The notes: generated by a model from the letters alone, not told the origin. Shown: positions 42,016-51,505, counted from the first letter of the stretch. The stretch is DNA of 64,000 nucleotides from SHWC01 sp050173345 (GCA_050173345.1 JBFXKW010000005.1:62001-126000); one strand, 5' to 3'. Made by a program: numbers and translations.

Positions 42016-42978
42016 GTGGAACGCAACGCCACGTCAAGCCCTGCGCTGCGCAGCACCGACTTCGCGGCCGCGATCCGCGCCAACCAACGCAACACCTTCT
42101 GGCTATGCGCGGCCCTGACCCTGCTCGGCATGCTGATCGGCGGCGCGCTCGGCTTCGTGGTCGGCGCCTATGGCGCGCCCGGGGCGGTATTGACGGCGGT
42201 CGTCATCGGCGCGGCCATCATGCTCGCGCTCAGCCTGGCCGCGACCACGGTCGCGCTCCGCTTCGGCGGCTCGGTGGTGACCTCGATCGCGGGCGCGCGC
42301 GACGCGAGCCCCGAGGCCGAGCCCCGGCTGCACAACGTGGTCGAGGAGATGAGCATCGCGGCCGGCCTGCCCAAGCCGCGCGTCGTCGTCATCGAGACGC
42401 CGGCGCTCAACGCCTTCGCCGCCGGCGCCAAGCCGGAGAAGGCGGTGATCGGCGTCACGCGCGGCCTGCTCGACACGCTGAACCGCGACGAGCTGCAGGG
42501 CGTCATCGCGCACGAGATGAGCCATGTCGGCAACCGCGACACGCTCTACATGACCGCGGTCGCCGTGCTGGTCGGCCTGATCGTGCTGGTGTGCGACCTG
42601 ATGCGCCGCTTCGGCTATCGCGCGGTCCATCTCGGCGGGCGGCGCAACGCCGCGCCGGCCGCGATCGCCCTCGTGGTCATGCTGGTGTTCTCGATCATCG
42701 CGCCGCTCGCGGCGCTGGCGCTGCGCATGGCGGTGTCGCGCCAGCGCGAATACCTGGCCGACGCGACCTCGGTCAAGCTGACGCGCAACCCGCTCGGCCT
42801 GGTCGCCGCGCTGCGCAAGATCGAGCAGTCGAGCGTGCCGATGGAGGAGCCCAACCGGGCGATCCAGCACCTCTTCATCGACAACCCGCTGCGCCGCTTC
42901 GGCGAGCAGGCCTCGGCCCTGATGGCGACCCACCCGCCGATCCCCCGCCGCATCGCCCGCCTGCTCGACCTCGGCTAG
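42016..42978 (+). CDS. M48-family membrane metalloprotease (HtpX-like)
   Basis: A 320-residue protease with several transmembrane segments (about 28-82 and 175-240). The zinc site H166-E-x2-H170 lies in GVIAHEMSHVGNRD, with the third ligand E245 in RQREYLADATSV; TNPNAFAAG-like PALNAFAAGAKPEKAVIGVTRGLL is also diagnostic. It likely degrades misfolded inner-membrane proteins. The GTG start follows two bases after the lemA stop, so it is co-translated with lemA. Confidence 0.92.
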   Translation: MERNATSSPALRSTDFAAAIRANQRNTFWLCAALTLLGMLIGGALGFVVGAYGAPGAVLTAVVIGAAIMLALSLAATTVALRFGGSVVTSIAGARDASPEAEPRLHNVVEEMSIAAGLPKPRVVVIETPALNAFAAGAKPEKAVIGVTRGLLDTLNRDELQGVIAHEMSHVGNRDTLYMTAVAVLVGLIVLVCDLMRRFGYRAVHLGGRRNAAPAAIALVVMLVFSIIAPLAALALRMAVSRQREYLADATSVKLTRNPLGLVAALRKIEQSSVPMEEPNRAIQHLFIDNPLRRFGEQASALMATHPPIPRRIARLLDLG

Positions 42979-43020
42979 TAGGGCAAGAAGGGCGTTCGCG
43001 GCTCCGCCCCCTCCCTTCCC

Positions 43021-43117
43021 TCCCCTATCAAGGGGGAGGGGGTAAGAGGAGAGCAAGTGCGGCGTTCCGCTTTCTTATCCCCTCCCCCCTTGCGGGGGAG
43101 GGTTAGGGTGAGGGGTC
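43021..43117. repeat. Family A-related palindrome pair
   Basis: TCCCCTATCAAGGGGGAGGG (43021-43040) and CCCTCCCCCCTTGCGGGGGA...GGTGAGGGG form two hairpins in the convergent gap between the M48 protease and rsmE. The end GGGTTAGGGTGAGGGG is the family A terminus in this genome. Confidence 0.65.
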
Positions 43118-43141
43118 TAACGAAGAATCCTATGCCCAAGA

Positions 43142-43891
43142 CTAGCGCCGCGGCGTGGCCCAGTCGCCGAGCACCGATTGGGTGCAGGCCAGCGCGGCGA
43201 GGGCCGCGGTTTCGGCGCGCAGGATGCGCGGGCCGAGGCTCACCGCGAGGCGCGACGGCACCAGCGAGAGCGCCTTGCGGTCGTCGTCGGCGAGGCCGCC
43301 CTCGGGGCCGGTGAGGAGCGCGAGCGGCGCGCCGGCCTTGCCCTCCGTGCGCAGGCGTTCGAGCGCCGCCATGATCGGCTCGCCGCCCGCCTCGTCGCAG
43401 ACGAGGAGCGGCCGCTCCGCCGGCCAGCCGTCGAGCGCACGGCCGAGCTCCTGCGCCGCGGCGACCTCCGGCACGTCGAGCCGTTCCGACTGCTCGGCCG
43501 CCTCGATCGCGCGCGCGCGCAGGCGGTCCAGGTTGAGCCGCTCGGACTGGGTGTAGCGGGTCAGCACCGGCAGCAGCCGGCGGACGCCGAGCTCGGTCGC
43601 CTTCTCGACCAGGAAGTCGATCGGGGCGTGCTTCAGCGGCGCGAACAGCAGCCAGAGGTCGGGCGAGGCCGCTTGCGGCGCAAGCTGCGCTTCGACGTGG
43701 AGCGTCGCCTCCGATTTGTACGCCACGGCGAGCACGGCGCGCCACGCGCCGTCGCGCCCGTTGAACAGCACCACCGGGTCGTCGACCTTGCGCCGCAGCA
43801 CCGCGACCAGATAGTGCGCCCGCGCGCGGTCGAGCTTGACCAGGGAATCGGCCATCAGCTCGTCTTCGACGTAGAGTCGCGGCTCGGCCAT
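43142..43891 (-). CDS. rsmE: 16S rRNA (uracil(1498)-N(3))-methyltransferase
   Basis: A 249-residue SPOUT-class enzyme that methylates U1498 of 16S rRNA. The N-terminal PUA-like part contains HYLVAVLRRKVDDPVVLFNGRDGAW; the knot region LLTGPEGGLADDDRKAL and VSLGPRILRAETAALAALA binds SAM. The ATG at 43891 gives the expected MAEPRLYVED start; the frame opens further upstream into the ubiA promoter region. Divergent from ubiA, 58 bases between starts. Confidence 0.94.
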   Translation of the reverse strand: MAEPRLYVEDELMADSLVKLDRARAHYLVAVLRRKVDDPVVLFNGRDGAWRAVLAVAYKSEATLHVEAQLAPQAASPDLWLLFAPLKHAPIDFLVEKATELGVRRLLPVLTRYTQSERLNLDRLRARAIEAAEQSERLDVPEVAAAQELGRALDGWPAERPLLVCDEAGGEPIMAALERLRTEGKAGAPLALLTGPEGGLADDDRKALSLVPSRLAVSLGPRILRAETAALAALACTQSVLGDWATPRR

Positions 43892-43949
43892 GATCGGTGC
43901 CTCCGTGAGCGGCTTGTCGGGCCGCGCCCGACACGGTATCTCCCATAGC

Positions 43950-44864
43950 ATGCGGGCGGGCCTCTCGGAATCGCATGTCGCCGGCGCCGGGCCGTTCGAG
44001 CGGCTCGCGCCGCGCGCGCTCAAGCCCTATGTCGCGCTGATCCGGCTCGACAAGCCGATCGGCACCTGGCTGCTGCTCTGGCCGGCGTTCTGGGCGATCG
44101 CGCTCGCGGCCGAGGGCTGGCCGGACGCGCGCCTGCTCGCCCTCTTCGCCGCCGGTGCCCTCGTCATGCGCAGCGCCGGCTGCATCTACAACGACATCGT
44201 GGACCGCGAGTTCGACGCCAAGGTGGCGCGCACGCGCAGCCGCCCGCTCGCGTCGGGCGCGCTCAAGGTGCGCCATGCGGCGATCTTCCTCGCGCTGCTG
44301 CTCGGCGCCGGCCTCGCCATTCTGCTGCAATTCAACTGGGTCGCGATCCTGCTCGGCGCGGGCTCGCTCGCGCTCGTCTTCACCTACCCTCTGATGAAGC
44401 GGGTGACCCACTGGCCGCAGGCCTTCCTCGGCCTCACCTTCAACTGGGGCGCGCTGCTCGGCTGGGCCGCAGCGACCGGCACGCTCGGCTGGCCGGCGGC
44501 CCTGCTCTATGCCGGCGGCATCTGCTGGACCCTCGGCTACGATACGATCTACGCGCACCAGGACAAGGAGGACGACGCGCTGATCGGCGTCAGGTCGAGC
44601 GCGCTCGCGCTCAAGGAGCGCACCCGGCTATTCCTGTTCGTCGTCTATCCGCTGAGCGTCGCCGCCTTCGGCGCGGCCGGCGCATTGGAAGGCCTTGGTT
44701 GGCCGTTCTATCTCGGCCTCGGCGCGGTCGCCGCGCTCTTCGCCTGGCAGGCCGCCACCGCGCGCTTCGACGACCCCGCCGACTGCCTCGCCAAGTTCAA
44801 GGCCAATTTCTGGGTCGGCCTCGCCCTCTTCGCCGGCATCGTGGCGGGGCAGGTGGTGGCCTAG
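43950..44864 (+). CDS. ubiA: 4-hydroxybenzoate polyprenyltransferase
   Basis: A 304-residue inner-membrane prenyltransferase that makes 3-polyprenyl-4-hydroxybenzoate for ubiquinone. The first Asp-rich motif N81-D82-x2-D85-x3-D89 (CIYNDIVDREFDAKVARTRSRPL) and the second YDTIYAHQDKEDD are complete; about eight helices are seen. ATG 43950 avoids overlap with the divergent rsmE start. ubiD lies 400 bases downstream and ubiK at 33 kb, making this a ubiquinone-rich region. Confidence 0.93.
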   Translation: MRAGLSESHVAGAGPFERLAPRALKPYVALIRLDKPIGTWLLLWPAFWAIALAAEGWPDARLLALFAAGALVMRSAGCIYNDIVDREFDAKVARTRSRPLASGALKVRHAAIFLALLLGAGLAILLQFNWVAILLGAGSLALVFTYPLMKRVTHWPQAFLGLTFNWGALLGWAAATGTLGWPAALLYAGGICWTLGYDTIYAHQDKEDDALIGVRSSALALKERTRLFLFVVYPLSVAAFGAAGALEGLGWPFYLGLGAVAALFAWQAATARFDDPADCLAKFKANFWVGLALFAGIVAGQVVA

Positions 44865-45187
44865 GCCGCGCCGCCTATTCGTCCCTGGTCGGGGTGGCGC
44901 GCCGCGCGCTCGCGGTCGATGATGCCGATCGCGGCGCGCAGGTAATCAACCAGCGCCTGGGCGCGGGTGCGGCGGCTCAGATTGTCGAAGTCGGGGTCGG
45001 CGTCGATGCGCGCCTGCAGCGCGGCGAAGTCGAACGCGCTCGCTTCCAGGATCGCGCGCAGTTCGTCGCGGTGCCGGGAGGCTGCCTTGAGCGAGCCGAT
45101 TGCTGCGAGATCGGGCGCGCCGTCCGCGGTCGCGACCTTGCGGTAGAGCGCGACGAGCCGCCGCCGCGTGAGCCCGAGCGTCATCAT
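44861..45187 (-). CDS. Small hypothetical protein
   Basis: A 108-residue helical, charged protein starting MMTLGLTRRRLVALYRK and ending RHPDQGRIGGAA. It has no signal peptide or membrane segment and I do not recognise a family. It overlaps the ubiA 3' end by four bases convergently and is divergent from ubiD. The composition (Leu/Ala/Arg helices with regular acidic residues) is protein-like, and the shadow frames here are less so, but it is supported only by the open frame. Confidence 0.55.
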   Translation of the reverse strand: MMTLGLTRRRLVALYRKVATADGAPDLAAIGSLKAASRHRDELRAILEASAFDFAALQARIDADPDFDNLSRRTRAQALVDYLRAAIGIIDRERAARHPDQGRIGGAA

Positions 45188-45274
45188 GGCGCGACCATAG
45201 GAAGCCCCCGGCCTCCGGTCCAGCCTTGACGGCCGGCCGAGGGCCGCGGTCAATGACGCCGGAGGGAGAACCCG

Positions 45275-46783
45275 ATGCCCTATGCCTCGCTGCGCGACTT
45301 CATGGCCCGGCTCGAGGGCGCGGACCGGCTGCGCCGGGTCGCCGCCCCGGTCTCGCCGGTGCTCGAGATGACCGAGATCCAGACCCGGCTGCTCGCCGAG
45401 GGCGGGCCGGCGGCGCTCTTCGAGAACGTCATCGGCGAGGCCGGGCGGCGCTACGACATGCCGGTGCTGGTCAATCTGTTCGGCACGGTCGAGCGCGTCG
45501 CCTGGGGCATGGACCGCGAGCCGCATGAACTGCGCGCGCTTGGGCAGACGCTCGCCTTCCTGCGCCAGCCCGAACCGCCGGGCGGCTGGCGCGAGGCGCT
45601 CGACATGCTGCCGCTCTTGAAGACCGTGATGACCATGAAGCCGAAGCAGGTCTCCGCCGCGCCGTGCCAGGAGGTGGTGCTCGAAGGCGATCGGATCGAC
45701 CTCGCGCGCCTCCCCGTGCAGACCTGCTGGCCGGGCGAGCCGGCGCCGCTCATCACCTGGCCGCTGGTGGTCACCAAGGGGCCGGCCAAGGCGCGCGAGG
45801 ACAACTACAATCTCGGCATCTACCGCATGCAGGTGACCGGCCCGCGCTCGACCTACATGCGCTGGCTCAAGCATCGCGGCGGCGCGCAGCACCATGCGCG
45901 CTGGAAAGCGGCGAAGCGCGAGCCGCTGCCGGCCGCGGCCGTGATCGGCGCCGATCCCGGCACCATCATCGCGGCGGTCGCGCCGGTGCCGGAGACGCTC
46001 TCCGAATACCAGTTCGCCGGGCTCCTGCGCGGCCGGAAGGTCGAGCTCGTGCCGTGCAAGACCGTGCCGCTCGCGGTGCCGGCGCAGGCCGAGATCGTCA
46101 TCGAGGGCCATGTCAGCCTCGACGAATACGGCGACGAGGGGCCCTATGGCGACCACACTGGCTACTACAACGCGGTCGAGCAATTCCCGGTGTTCCACGT
46201 CTCGGCCATCACCATGCGGCGCGAGCCGATCTACCTGTCGACCTTCACCGGCCGGCCGCCCGACGAGCCGAGCGTGCTCGGCGAGGCGCTGAACGAAGTA
46301 TTCGTGCCGCTGTTCATCCAGCAGTTCCCGGAGATCGTCGATTTCTGGCTGCCGCCCGAGGGCTGCAGCTACCGCATCGCCGTGGTCTCGATCCGCAAGG
46401 CCTATCCCGGCCACGCCAAGCGCGTGATGATGGCGGTATGGTCGTACCTCCGCCAGTTCATGTACACGAAATGGGTGATCGTGGTGGACGACGACATCGA
46501 CGCGCGCAACTGGAAGGACGTGATGTGGGCGGTCTCGACCCGCATGGACCCGGCGCGCGACATCACCATCGTCGAGCACACGCCGATCGACTATCTCGAC
46601 TTCGCGAGCCCGCAATCCGGGCTCGGCTCGAAGATCGGGCTCGATGCCACCACCAAGCTGCCGCCCGAGACCAGCCGCGACTGGGGCACCAAGATCCGCA
46701 TGAGCGACGCGGTGATCGAGGCGATCGACCGGAAGTGGCCGAGCCTCGGCCTGCCCGGCTCGGGCAAGCCGATCTGGAAATAA
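45275..46783 (+). CDS. ubiD: UbiD-family (prenylated-FMN) decarboxylase
   Basis: A 502-residue decarboxylase. LRDFMARLEGADRLRRV, LPVQTCWPGEPAPLITWPLVVTKGP, YNLGIYRMQVTGPRSTYMRW, and the catalytic-region EGPYGDHTGYYN are UbiD hallmarks; R/E/E residues near these motifs act with prenylated FMN. Proximity to ubiA supports 3-polyprenyl-4-hydroxybenzoate decarboxylase rather than an aromatic-acid degradation enzyme. The partner UbiX (which makes the cofactor) is not in the window. GGAGGGAGA is a strong RBS. Confidence 0.92.
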   Translation: MPYASLRDFMARLEGADRLRRVAAPVSPVLEMTEIQTRLLAEGGPAALFENVIGEAGRRYDMPVLVNLFGTVERVAWGMDREPHELRALGQTLAFLRQPEPPGGWREALDMLPLLKTVMTMKPKQVSAAPCQEVVLEGDRIDLARLPVQTCWPGEPAPLITWPLVVTKGPAKAREDNYNLGIYRMQVTGPRSTYMRWLKHRGGAQHHARWKAAKREPLPAAAVIGADPGTIIAAVAPVPETLSEYQFAGLLRGRKVELVPCKTVPLAVPAQAEIVIEGHVSLDEYGDEGPYGDHTGYYNAVEQFPVFHVSAITMRREPIYLSTFTGRPPDEPSVLGEALNEVFVPLFIQQFPEIVDFWLPPEGCSYRIAVVSIRKAYPGHAKRVMMAVWSYLRQFMYTKWVIVVDDDIDARNWKDVMWAVSTRMDPARDITIVEHTPIDYLDFASPQSGLGSKIGLDATTKLPPETSRDWGTKIRMSDAVIEAIDRKWPSLGLPGSGKPIWK

Positions 46784-46872
46784 CCGACGCGCGGATCGCG
46801 GCTCGCCCGGGCCTCTTAATCTTCTTAACCTTCCATTGACGCCCGCCCGGTAGTGTTGCCGGGCGCCGTGTC

Positions 46873-48651
46873 ATGACAGTTGTTCCTCCCTCCGCCCGGC
46901 CGCCTGGCCGTGCCTTCTCTCGCGCCGAACGGCAGACGGCGGGTGCGGCCATGCATGCCGCCAACGACCCGCAGGCGCCGCGCCCCGGGCGGTTCGGCAC
47001 GCTTGCCGGCGCCATCCTGCGGCGGCCGCCCGTCCTTGCCTTCGCCTTGCTGATCGCGGTCGGCCTGGCCGTGCCGCTGCTCCTTCTGCACGTCTCGGCC
47101 GGCATGAACGAGGCCGCCCGCAGCGGCTCGCTGGCCCTGGCGCGCACCGCGACCGGCGCACTGTCCAACGCCGATAGCCAGACCGCGATCGACTATGCGC
47201 GCTGGGACGAGGCGCGCGAGCGGCTGATCGGCGCGGTCGATCTCGCCTGGGCGGACAACTATATCGGCCAGGTTCTCGGCGAGAACTTCCAGCTTTCCGG
47301 TTCGCTCGTGATCGGCGAGGCGGGCGACATCAAATATCTCTGGGCCGACCATCCGACGCTGCAGGCAACCCCGCCCGCGACGCTGCTCAAGGAAGTGATG
47401 GCGCTCAACCTCAAGGCGAGCGCGGATCCCGCGGGCGAGACCTGGCAGGGCTATCTGACGCTCGACGGCGCGGTGTTCCTGGCGAGCGCCGCGCGGGTGC
47501 AAGGTGAGACTCCTGGGCTCGGCCTGAACGGGCCGGTGCTCGTGCTGTTCCGCACGCTCGACCGCGCCCTGCTTGCACGCATCGAGGCCGACTACGTGCT
47601 GCGCGAGCTCAGGGTCGTGGGCGACGAGGCGGCGGTGCATCCGGACGAGGTTTCGCTCGCCCTCGGCGACGTCAACGGCGAGCCCACCATCACCATCGCC
47701 TGGCGCCTGGACTGGCCGGGCGACCGGATGATCTGGTCGTTCGGCCTGCCGGTCGCGCTGGTGCTCGCCTGCCTGCTCGCGCTCACCATGTATTGCCTGA
47801 GCCGGATGCACCGCTATGCGCGGCAGGTGGCGGCGACCAATGTGGCGCTCAGCGCGCGCGAGGCGGAGGCGCAGGCCGCCCGCCTCAGGGCCGAGGCGGC
47901 GGACAGGGCGAAGACCAACTTCCTGGCCAATATGAGCCACGAGCTGCGCACGCCGCTGAACGCCGTGATCGGCTTCTGCGACCTGCTCGAAAGCGAGGCG
48001 CATGGGCCGATCAACCAGCAGCAGGCCGGCTTCCTGGGCGACATCCGAAGCGGCGGCAACCACCTGCTCGCGATCATCGGCGATGTCCTCGACATGGCCC
48101 AGCTCGGCGCCGGGCACTATCGCATCGCGCCGCAGCCGATCGTGCTCGCCGGGCTGGTCGACGAGTGCCTGCGTCTTGCCGCGCCGCGCGCGAACGAGGG
48201 CGGCATCCGGCTGAGCAATGCCATCGACCGCAGCCTGCCGGCCGTCCACGCCGATGCGCGCTCTATCAGGCAGGTGCTGATCAACCTGATCGGCAATGCC
48301 GTGAAGTTCACCCCGCGAGGCGGCGAGGTGCAGGTCAGCGGCCGGCTGGAGCGCGACGGCTCGTGCCTGGTCACGGTCGCCGACAACGGCATCGGCATTC
48401 CGCCCGACACCCTGGCCCGGCTGTTCCAGCCCTTCCAGCAGGGCGACGACACCTTGTCGCGGCGGCATGAGGGCACCGGGCTCGGGCTCTCGATCTCGCG
48501 CGCGCTCATGGCGCTGCACGGCGGCACGCTCGACATCGAGAGCGAGCTCGGAAAGGGCACCCGGGTGCTCGCGCGCTTCCCCGCCGAGCGCGTGATCCGC
48601 GACGCGGGCGACGCCGCCGAACCGACGGAGGCGATCAGGCAAAGCGCCTAG
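46873..48651 (+). CDS. Membrane sensor histidine kinase with CHASE4 domain
   Basis: A 592-residue kinase. TM1 (about 51-75) and TM2 (about 288-312) flank a periplasmic CHASE4-like sensor whose start, DYARWDEARERLIGAVDLAWADNYIG, is characteristic. A coiled linker leads to HisKA with H356 (NFLANMSHELRTPLN) and a HATPase domain (NLIGNAVKFTPRGG, DNGIGIP, GTGLGLSIS). A later ATG at 46951 is possible, leaving 566 residues. No response regulator is adjacent. The ligand is unknown. Confidence 0.9.
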   Translation: MTVVPPSARPPGRAFSRAERQTAGAAMHAANDPQAPRPGRFGTLAGAILRRPPVLAFALLIAVGLAVPLLLLHVSAGMNEAARSGSLALARTATGALSNADSQTAIDYARWDEARERLIGAVDLAWADNYIGQVLGENFQLSGSLVIGEAGDIKYLWADHPTLQATPPATLLKEVMALNLKASADPAGETWQGYLTLDGAVFLASAARVQGETPGLGLNGPVLVLFRTLDRALLARIEADYVLRELRVVGDEAAVHPDEVSLALGDVNGEPTITIAWRLDWPGDRMIWSFGLPVALVLACLLALTMYCLSRMHRYARQVAATNVALSAREAEAQAARLRAEAADRAKTNFLANMSHELRTPLNAVIGFCDLLESEAHGPINQQQAGFLGDIRSGGNHLLAIIGDVLDMAQLGAGHYRIAPQPIVLAGLVDECLRLAAPRANEGGIRLSNAIDRSLPAVHADARSIRQVLINLIGNAVKFTPRGGEVQVSGRLERDGSCLVTVADNGIGIPPDTLARLFQPFQQGDDTLSRRHEGTGLGLSISRALMALHGGTLDIESELGKGTRVLARFPAERVIRDAGDAAEPTEAIRQSA

Positions 48652-48660
48652 AGCTGACAC

Positions 48661-48686
48661 AGGATGCACGCATAGGATGCACGCTT
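48661..48686. repeat. Tandem 13-base repeat
   Basis: AGGATGCACGCAT (48661-48673) is followed directly by AGGATGCACGCTT (48674-48686), one mismatch. It lies 10 bases after the kinase stop. Confidence 0.6.
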
Positions 48687-48770
48687 GAGATGGATCGCGA
48701 GACGATTTCATCTCGAACGATCCTGATCTAGGCTGCGGCCCGGTGACCACAAGCCAACGGGCGAGAGGCG

Positions 48771-49757
48771 ATGACCGCGCGCACCGCATTCGTGACCGGC
48801 GGCACCGGCTTCGTCGGCGTCAACCTGGTCAAGGCGCTCCGCGAGCAGGGCTGGGAGGTGGTCGCACTGCACCGGCCGAGCTCGAACCTCCGATACCTCG
48901 CGCCGCTCGGCGCGCGGCTGGTCCTGGGTTCGCTTACCGACCGCGACTCGCTGAAGCGCGCCATGCCGCCGCAGGCGGACGCGGTGTTCAACGTCGCCGC
49001 CGACCTCAGCCTCGCGCGCAAGGGCGATGCGCCGCAGACCCGCGTCAACGTGGACGGCACGCGCAACATGGTCGAGGCCGCACTCGAAGCCGGCGCAAGG
49101 CGCTTCATCCAGACCTCCTCGGTCGCGGCCTACGGCTTCCAACCCGGCGTGATCAGCGAGACCACGCCGTCCACCGCGCTCGCCTCGCCGGTCAACTATG
49201 CGTGCACCAAGTGGCTGTCCGAGGAGGAGGTGCGCGCCGGCGTCGCGCGCGGGCTCGACGCGGTGATCCTCAACCCGACGAACATCGTCGGCCCCTATGA
49301 CCGTCATGGCTGGGCGCGCCTGATCCGGCTCGTCGCCACGCGCAAGCTGCCGGGCGTCGGGCCGGGCGGCGGCGTGTTCTGCCATGTCCGCGAGGTGGTG
49401 CGCGCGCACCTCGCCGCGGTCGAGAAGGGAAGCGGCGGCGAGAACTATCTGCTCGGCGGCGCGCATGCCAGCTATCTCGAGTTCGCGCAAACCGCCGCCG
49501 AGCTCGCCGGCGGCAAGGCGCCGAGGCGCGCCATGCCGCCCTGGCTCGTCAGGCTGCTCTCGCGCGTGCTGCCGCCGCTTTCAGGGCTGACCGGCCTGCC
49601 CGCCGACATCACGCCCGAGGTCGCGCTGATGCTGAACCTCGATTTCCGCGTCGACAGCGCGAAGGCGGTGCGCGAGCTCGGCTATCGGGAGATTCCGCTG
49701 CGCGAAATGGTGGCGGATTCCGTGCGCTGGCTCAAGGCCGAGGGGCTGATCCGCTAG
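48771..49757 (+). CDS. NAD-dependent epimerase/dihydroflavonol reductase-like protein
   Basis: A 328-residue extended SDR. AFVTGGTGFVGVNLVKAL binds the dinucleotide; TSSVAAYGF and YACTKWLSEEEV supply Ser/Tyr/Lys; VILNPTNIVGPYDRHGW fits the family. Relatives act on sugar nucleotides, flavonoids, sterols or hopanoid precursors (HpnA-like), so the substrate is open. A hairpin follows the stop. It precedes the ABC-importer cassette in the same direction, but a 180-base gap with a hairpin argues for separate transcription. Confidence 0.85.
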   Translation: MTARTAFVTGGTGFVGVNLVKALREQGWEVVALHRPSSNLRYLAPLGARLVLGSLTDRDSLKRAMPPQADAVFNVAADLSLARKGDAPQTRVNVDGTRNMVEAALEAGARRFIQTSSVAAYGFQPGVISETTPSTALASPVNYACTKWLSEEEVRAGVARGLDAVILNPTNIVGPYDRHGWARLIRLVATRKLPGVGPGGGVFCHVREVVRAHLAAVEKGSGGENYLLGGAHASYLEFAQTAAELAGGKAPRRAMPPWLVRLLSRVLPPLSGLTGLPADITPEVALMLNLDFRVDSAKAVRELGYREIPLREMVADSVRWLKAEGLIR

Positions 49758-49765
49758 AGCACGGT

Positions 49766-49792
49766 CCGATCAGGTTGCTTCAACCTGATCGG
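49766..49792. repeat. Perfect 11-bp intergenic hairpin
   Basis: CCGATCAGGTT (49766-49776) pairs with AACCTGATCGG (49782-49792), loop GCTTC, starting 9 bases after the epimerase stop. Sequences of this type (GATCAGGTTG...CAACCTGATC) recur in alphaproteobacterial intergenic DNA. No T-tract follows, so it is listed as a REP-like element with possible 3'-end function. Confidence 0.6.
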
Positions 49793-49939
49793 TGATTCAT
49801 GCTTTAGCTTTCACCGACAAACGCTTCGCCGTGCGTATTGTAAGCAGGCGTCGCACGGGTGTAACGTTGCGTTCAAGAGAAGAGCGCAAACCAATTGCTT
49901 GCCGTTCAACAGGGGTGTTTCAATCAGGGAGTCTGGGAG

Positions 49940-51490
49940 ATGATGGCGAAGGTCATGCTGATGTCTGGCGCGGCGGTGGCTGCGCTCTGCGTATTCACGC
50001 CGGTCCGCGCGGAGGAGGCGGTGGACTACAACGCCAAGTATGGCGTCACCGACGTGCCGGGCATGTGCTCGTACGCCGAGACCGACAAGAAGGACTATAC
50101 CGGCCACGAAATCACGATCCTCACCCACGCCGTGCCGGTGATGGGCGAGCCGGTCGCGCTGCACGCCAAGCAGTTCGAGGAGCTGACCGGCGGCAAGGTC
50201 AACGTGGTGCACGCGCCGTTCGGCGAGCTCTACCAGAAGGTGATGATCCCGTTCCAGACCGGCCAGCACATCTACGACATCGTCTATGGCGGCTCGTACT
50301 GGATCGGCGACTGGGCGCCGCATCTCGAGCCGATCCCGCAGAAATATCTCGACACCGCCGAGATGAAGGACGTGACGCCGGCCTATCAGGGCGTCGCGAG
50401 CTGGAACGGCCAGCGGCTGCAATACACCTTCGACGGCGACCGCAACTACTTCAAGTACTACGCGCCGCCCTTCCAGAACGAGGAATACAAGGCGAAGTTC
50501 AAGGAGAAGTACGGCCGCGACCTCGAGGTGCCGACCACCTGGGAGGAATACGACCAGGTCGCCGAGTTCTTCTCGGGCTGGGACTGGATGGGCGACGGCA
50601 AGACCCATTACGGCTCGACCGAGATCGTCGCGCGCGACAACGTGGCGTTCTCCAACTTCATCACGCGCGTCGCCTCCTACGCCAAGAACCCGAACGTCAA
50701 GGGCGGCTTCTGGTTCGACCTCGAGACCATGACGCCGCAGGTCAACAATCCGGGCTTCGTGCGCGGGCTCGAAATGTGGGTCAAGGCGCTGCGCTACATG
50801 CCGCCCGGCGGCATCAACTTCGGCATCGCCGAGGAGATCTTCTCCTGGGGCGGCGGCGAATCGCTGATGAGCGTGACCTGGGACGACGCCTTCGTGCAGG
50901 CCCAGCAGGAAGACTCGCCGATCCGCAACAAGATCCTGGTCGGCACCAAGTACGGCGCCTCGATGGGCTCCAAGGAGGTCTGGAACCGCGTCACCAACCA
51001 GTGGGACAAGTTCGAGACCCCGAGCGTCGCGCCTTACTACACCTGGGGCTGGGGTGCCGGCGTCTCGAAGTATTCCAAGGAAAAGGAGATGGCGTTCGAC
51101 TGGTTCTGCTTCAAGGCGAACTACGCGAACACCAACCATGACCTCTTGGTCGGCCGCTTCGGCGTCAACCCGTTCCGCACCAGCCACATGGATCCGGCAT
51201 ACTGGGAGAAAGGTGGCGGCTGGACGCACGAGGTGGCGGTCAGCTTCACCGACATGCTGAAGAGCATGGACACCAGCACCAACCGGGTGTTCGACCTGCG
51301 CGTGCCGGGCGTCAACCAGTACTACGTGGCGATGATGACCGGCGTCGCCAAGGCGATGGCGGGCGAGATGGAGCCGCAGGCCGCGCTCGACGAGGTCGCG
51401 GCGGAGTGGAAGCGCATCACCGAGGAGATCGGCGTCGACGTGGTGCGGGAGGCGTACAAGAACGTCGTGCGCCTCGAGGACAACGAATAG
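49940..51490 (+). CDS. Extracellular solute-binding protein of an ABC importer (CUT1-like)
   Basis: A 516-residue periplasmic protein. A Sec signal peptide (MMAKVMLMSGAAVAALCVF, cleavage after VRA near residue 24) precedes a type-I sugar-binding-protein-like fold (ITILTHAVPVMGEPVALHAKQFEELTGGKVNVV). Many Trp/Tyr residues suggest a stacking carbohydrate or polyol ligand. It is longer than typical CUT1 binding proteins. An upstream in-frame ATG at 49895 does not give a good signal peptide. It heads the cassette SBP-permease-permease-ATPase-dehydrogenases. Two hairpins follow its stop. Confidence 0.9.
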   Translation: MMAKVMLMSGAAVAALCVFTPVRAEEAVDYNAKYGVTDVPGMCSYAETDKKDYTGHEITILTHAVPVMGEPVALHAKQFEELTGGKVNVVHAPFGELYQKVMIPFQTGQHIYDIVYGGSYWIGDWAPHLEPIPQKYLDTAEMKDVTPAYQGVASWNGQRLQYTFDGDRNYFKYYAPPFQNEEYKAKFKEKYGRDLEVPTTWEEYDQVAEFFSGWDWMGDGKTHYGSTEIVARDNVAFSNFITRVASYAKNPNVKGGFWFDLETMTPQVNNPGFVRGLEMWVKALRYMPPGGINFGIAEEIFSWGGGESLMSVTWDDAFVQAQQEDSPIRNKILVGTKYGASMGSKEVWNRVTNQWDKFETPSVAPYYTWGWGAGVSKYSKEKEMAFDWFCFKANYANTNHDLLVGRFGVNPFRTSHMDPAYWEKGGGWTHEVAVSFTDMLKSMDTSTNRVFDLRVPGVNQYYVAMMTGVAKAMAGEMEPQAALDEVAAEWKRITEEIGVDVVREAYKNVVRLEDNE

Positions 51491-51505
51491 ACGAAGGTGC
51501 TGGTT

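Noticed and set aside
22312..43117. C/G-tract hairpins read as intrinsic terminators
   Set aside because: They lack a following T-tract and recur as similar elements at several sites, so they are better described as repeats.
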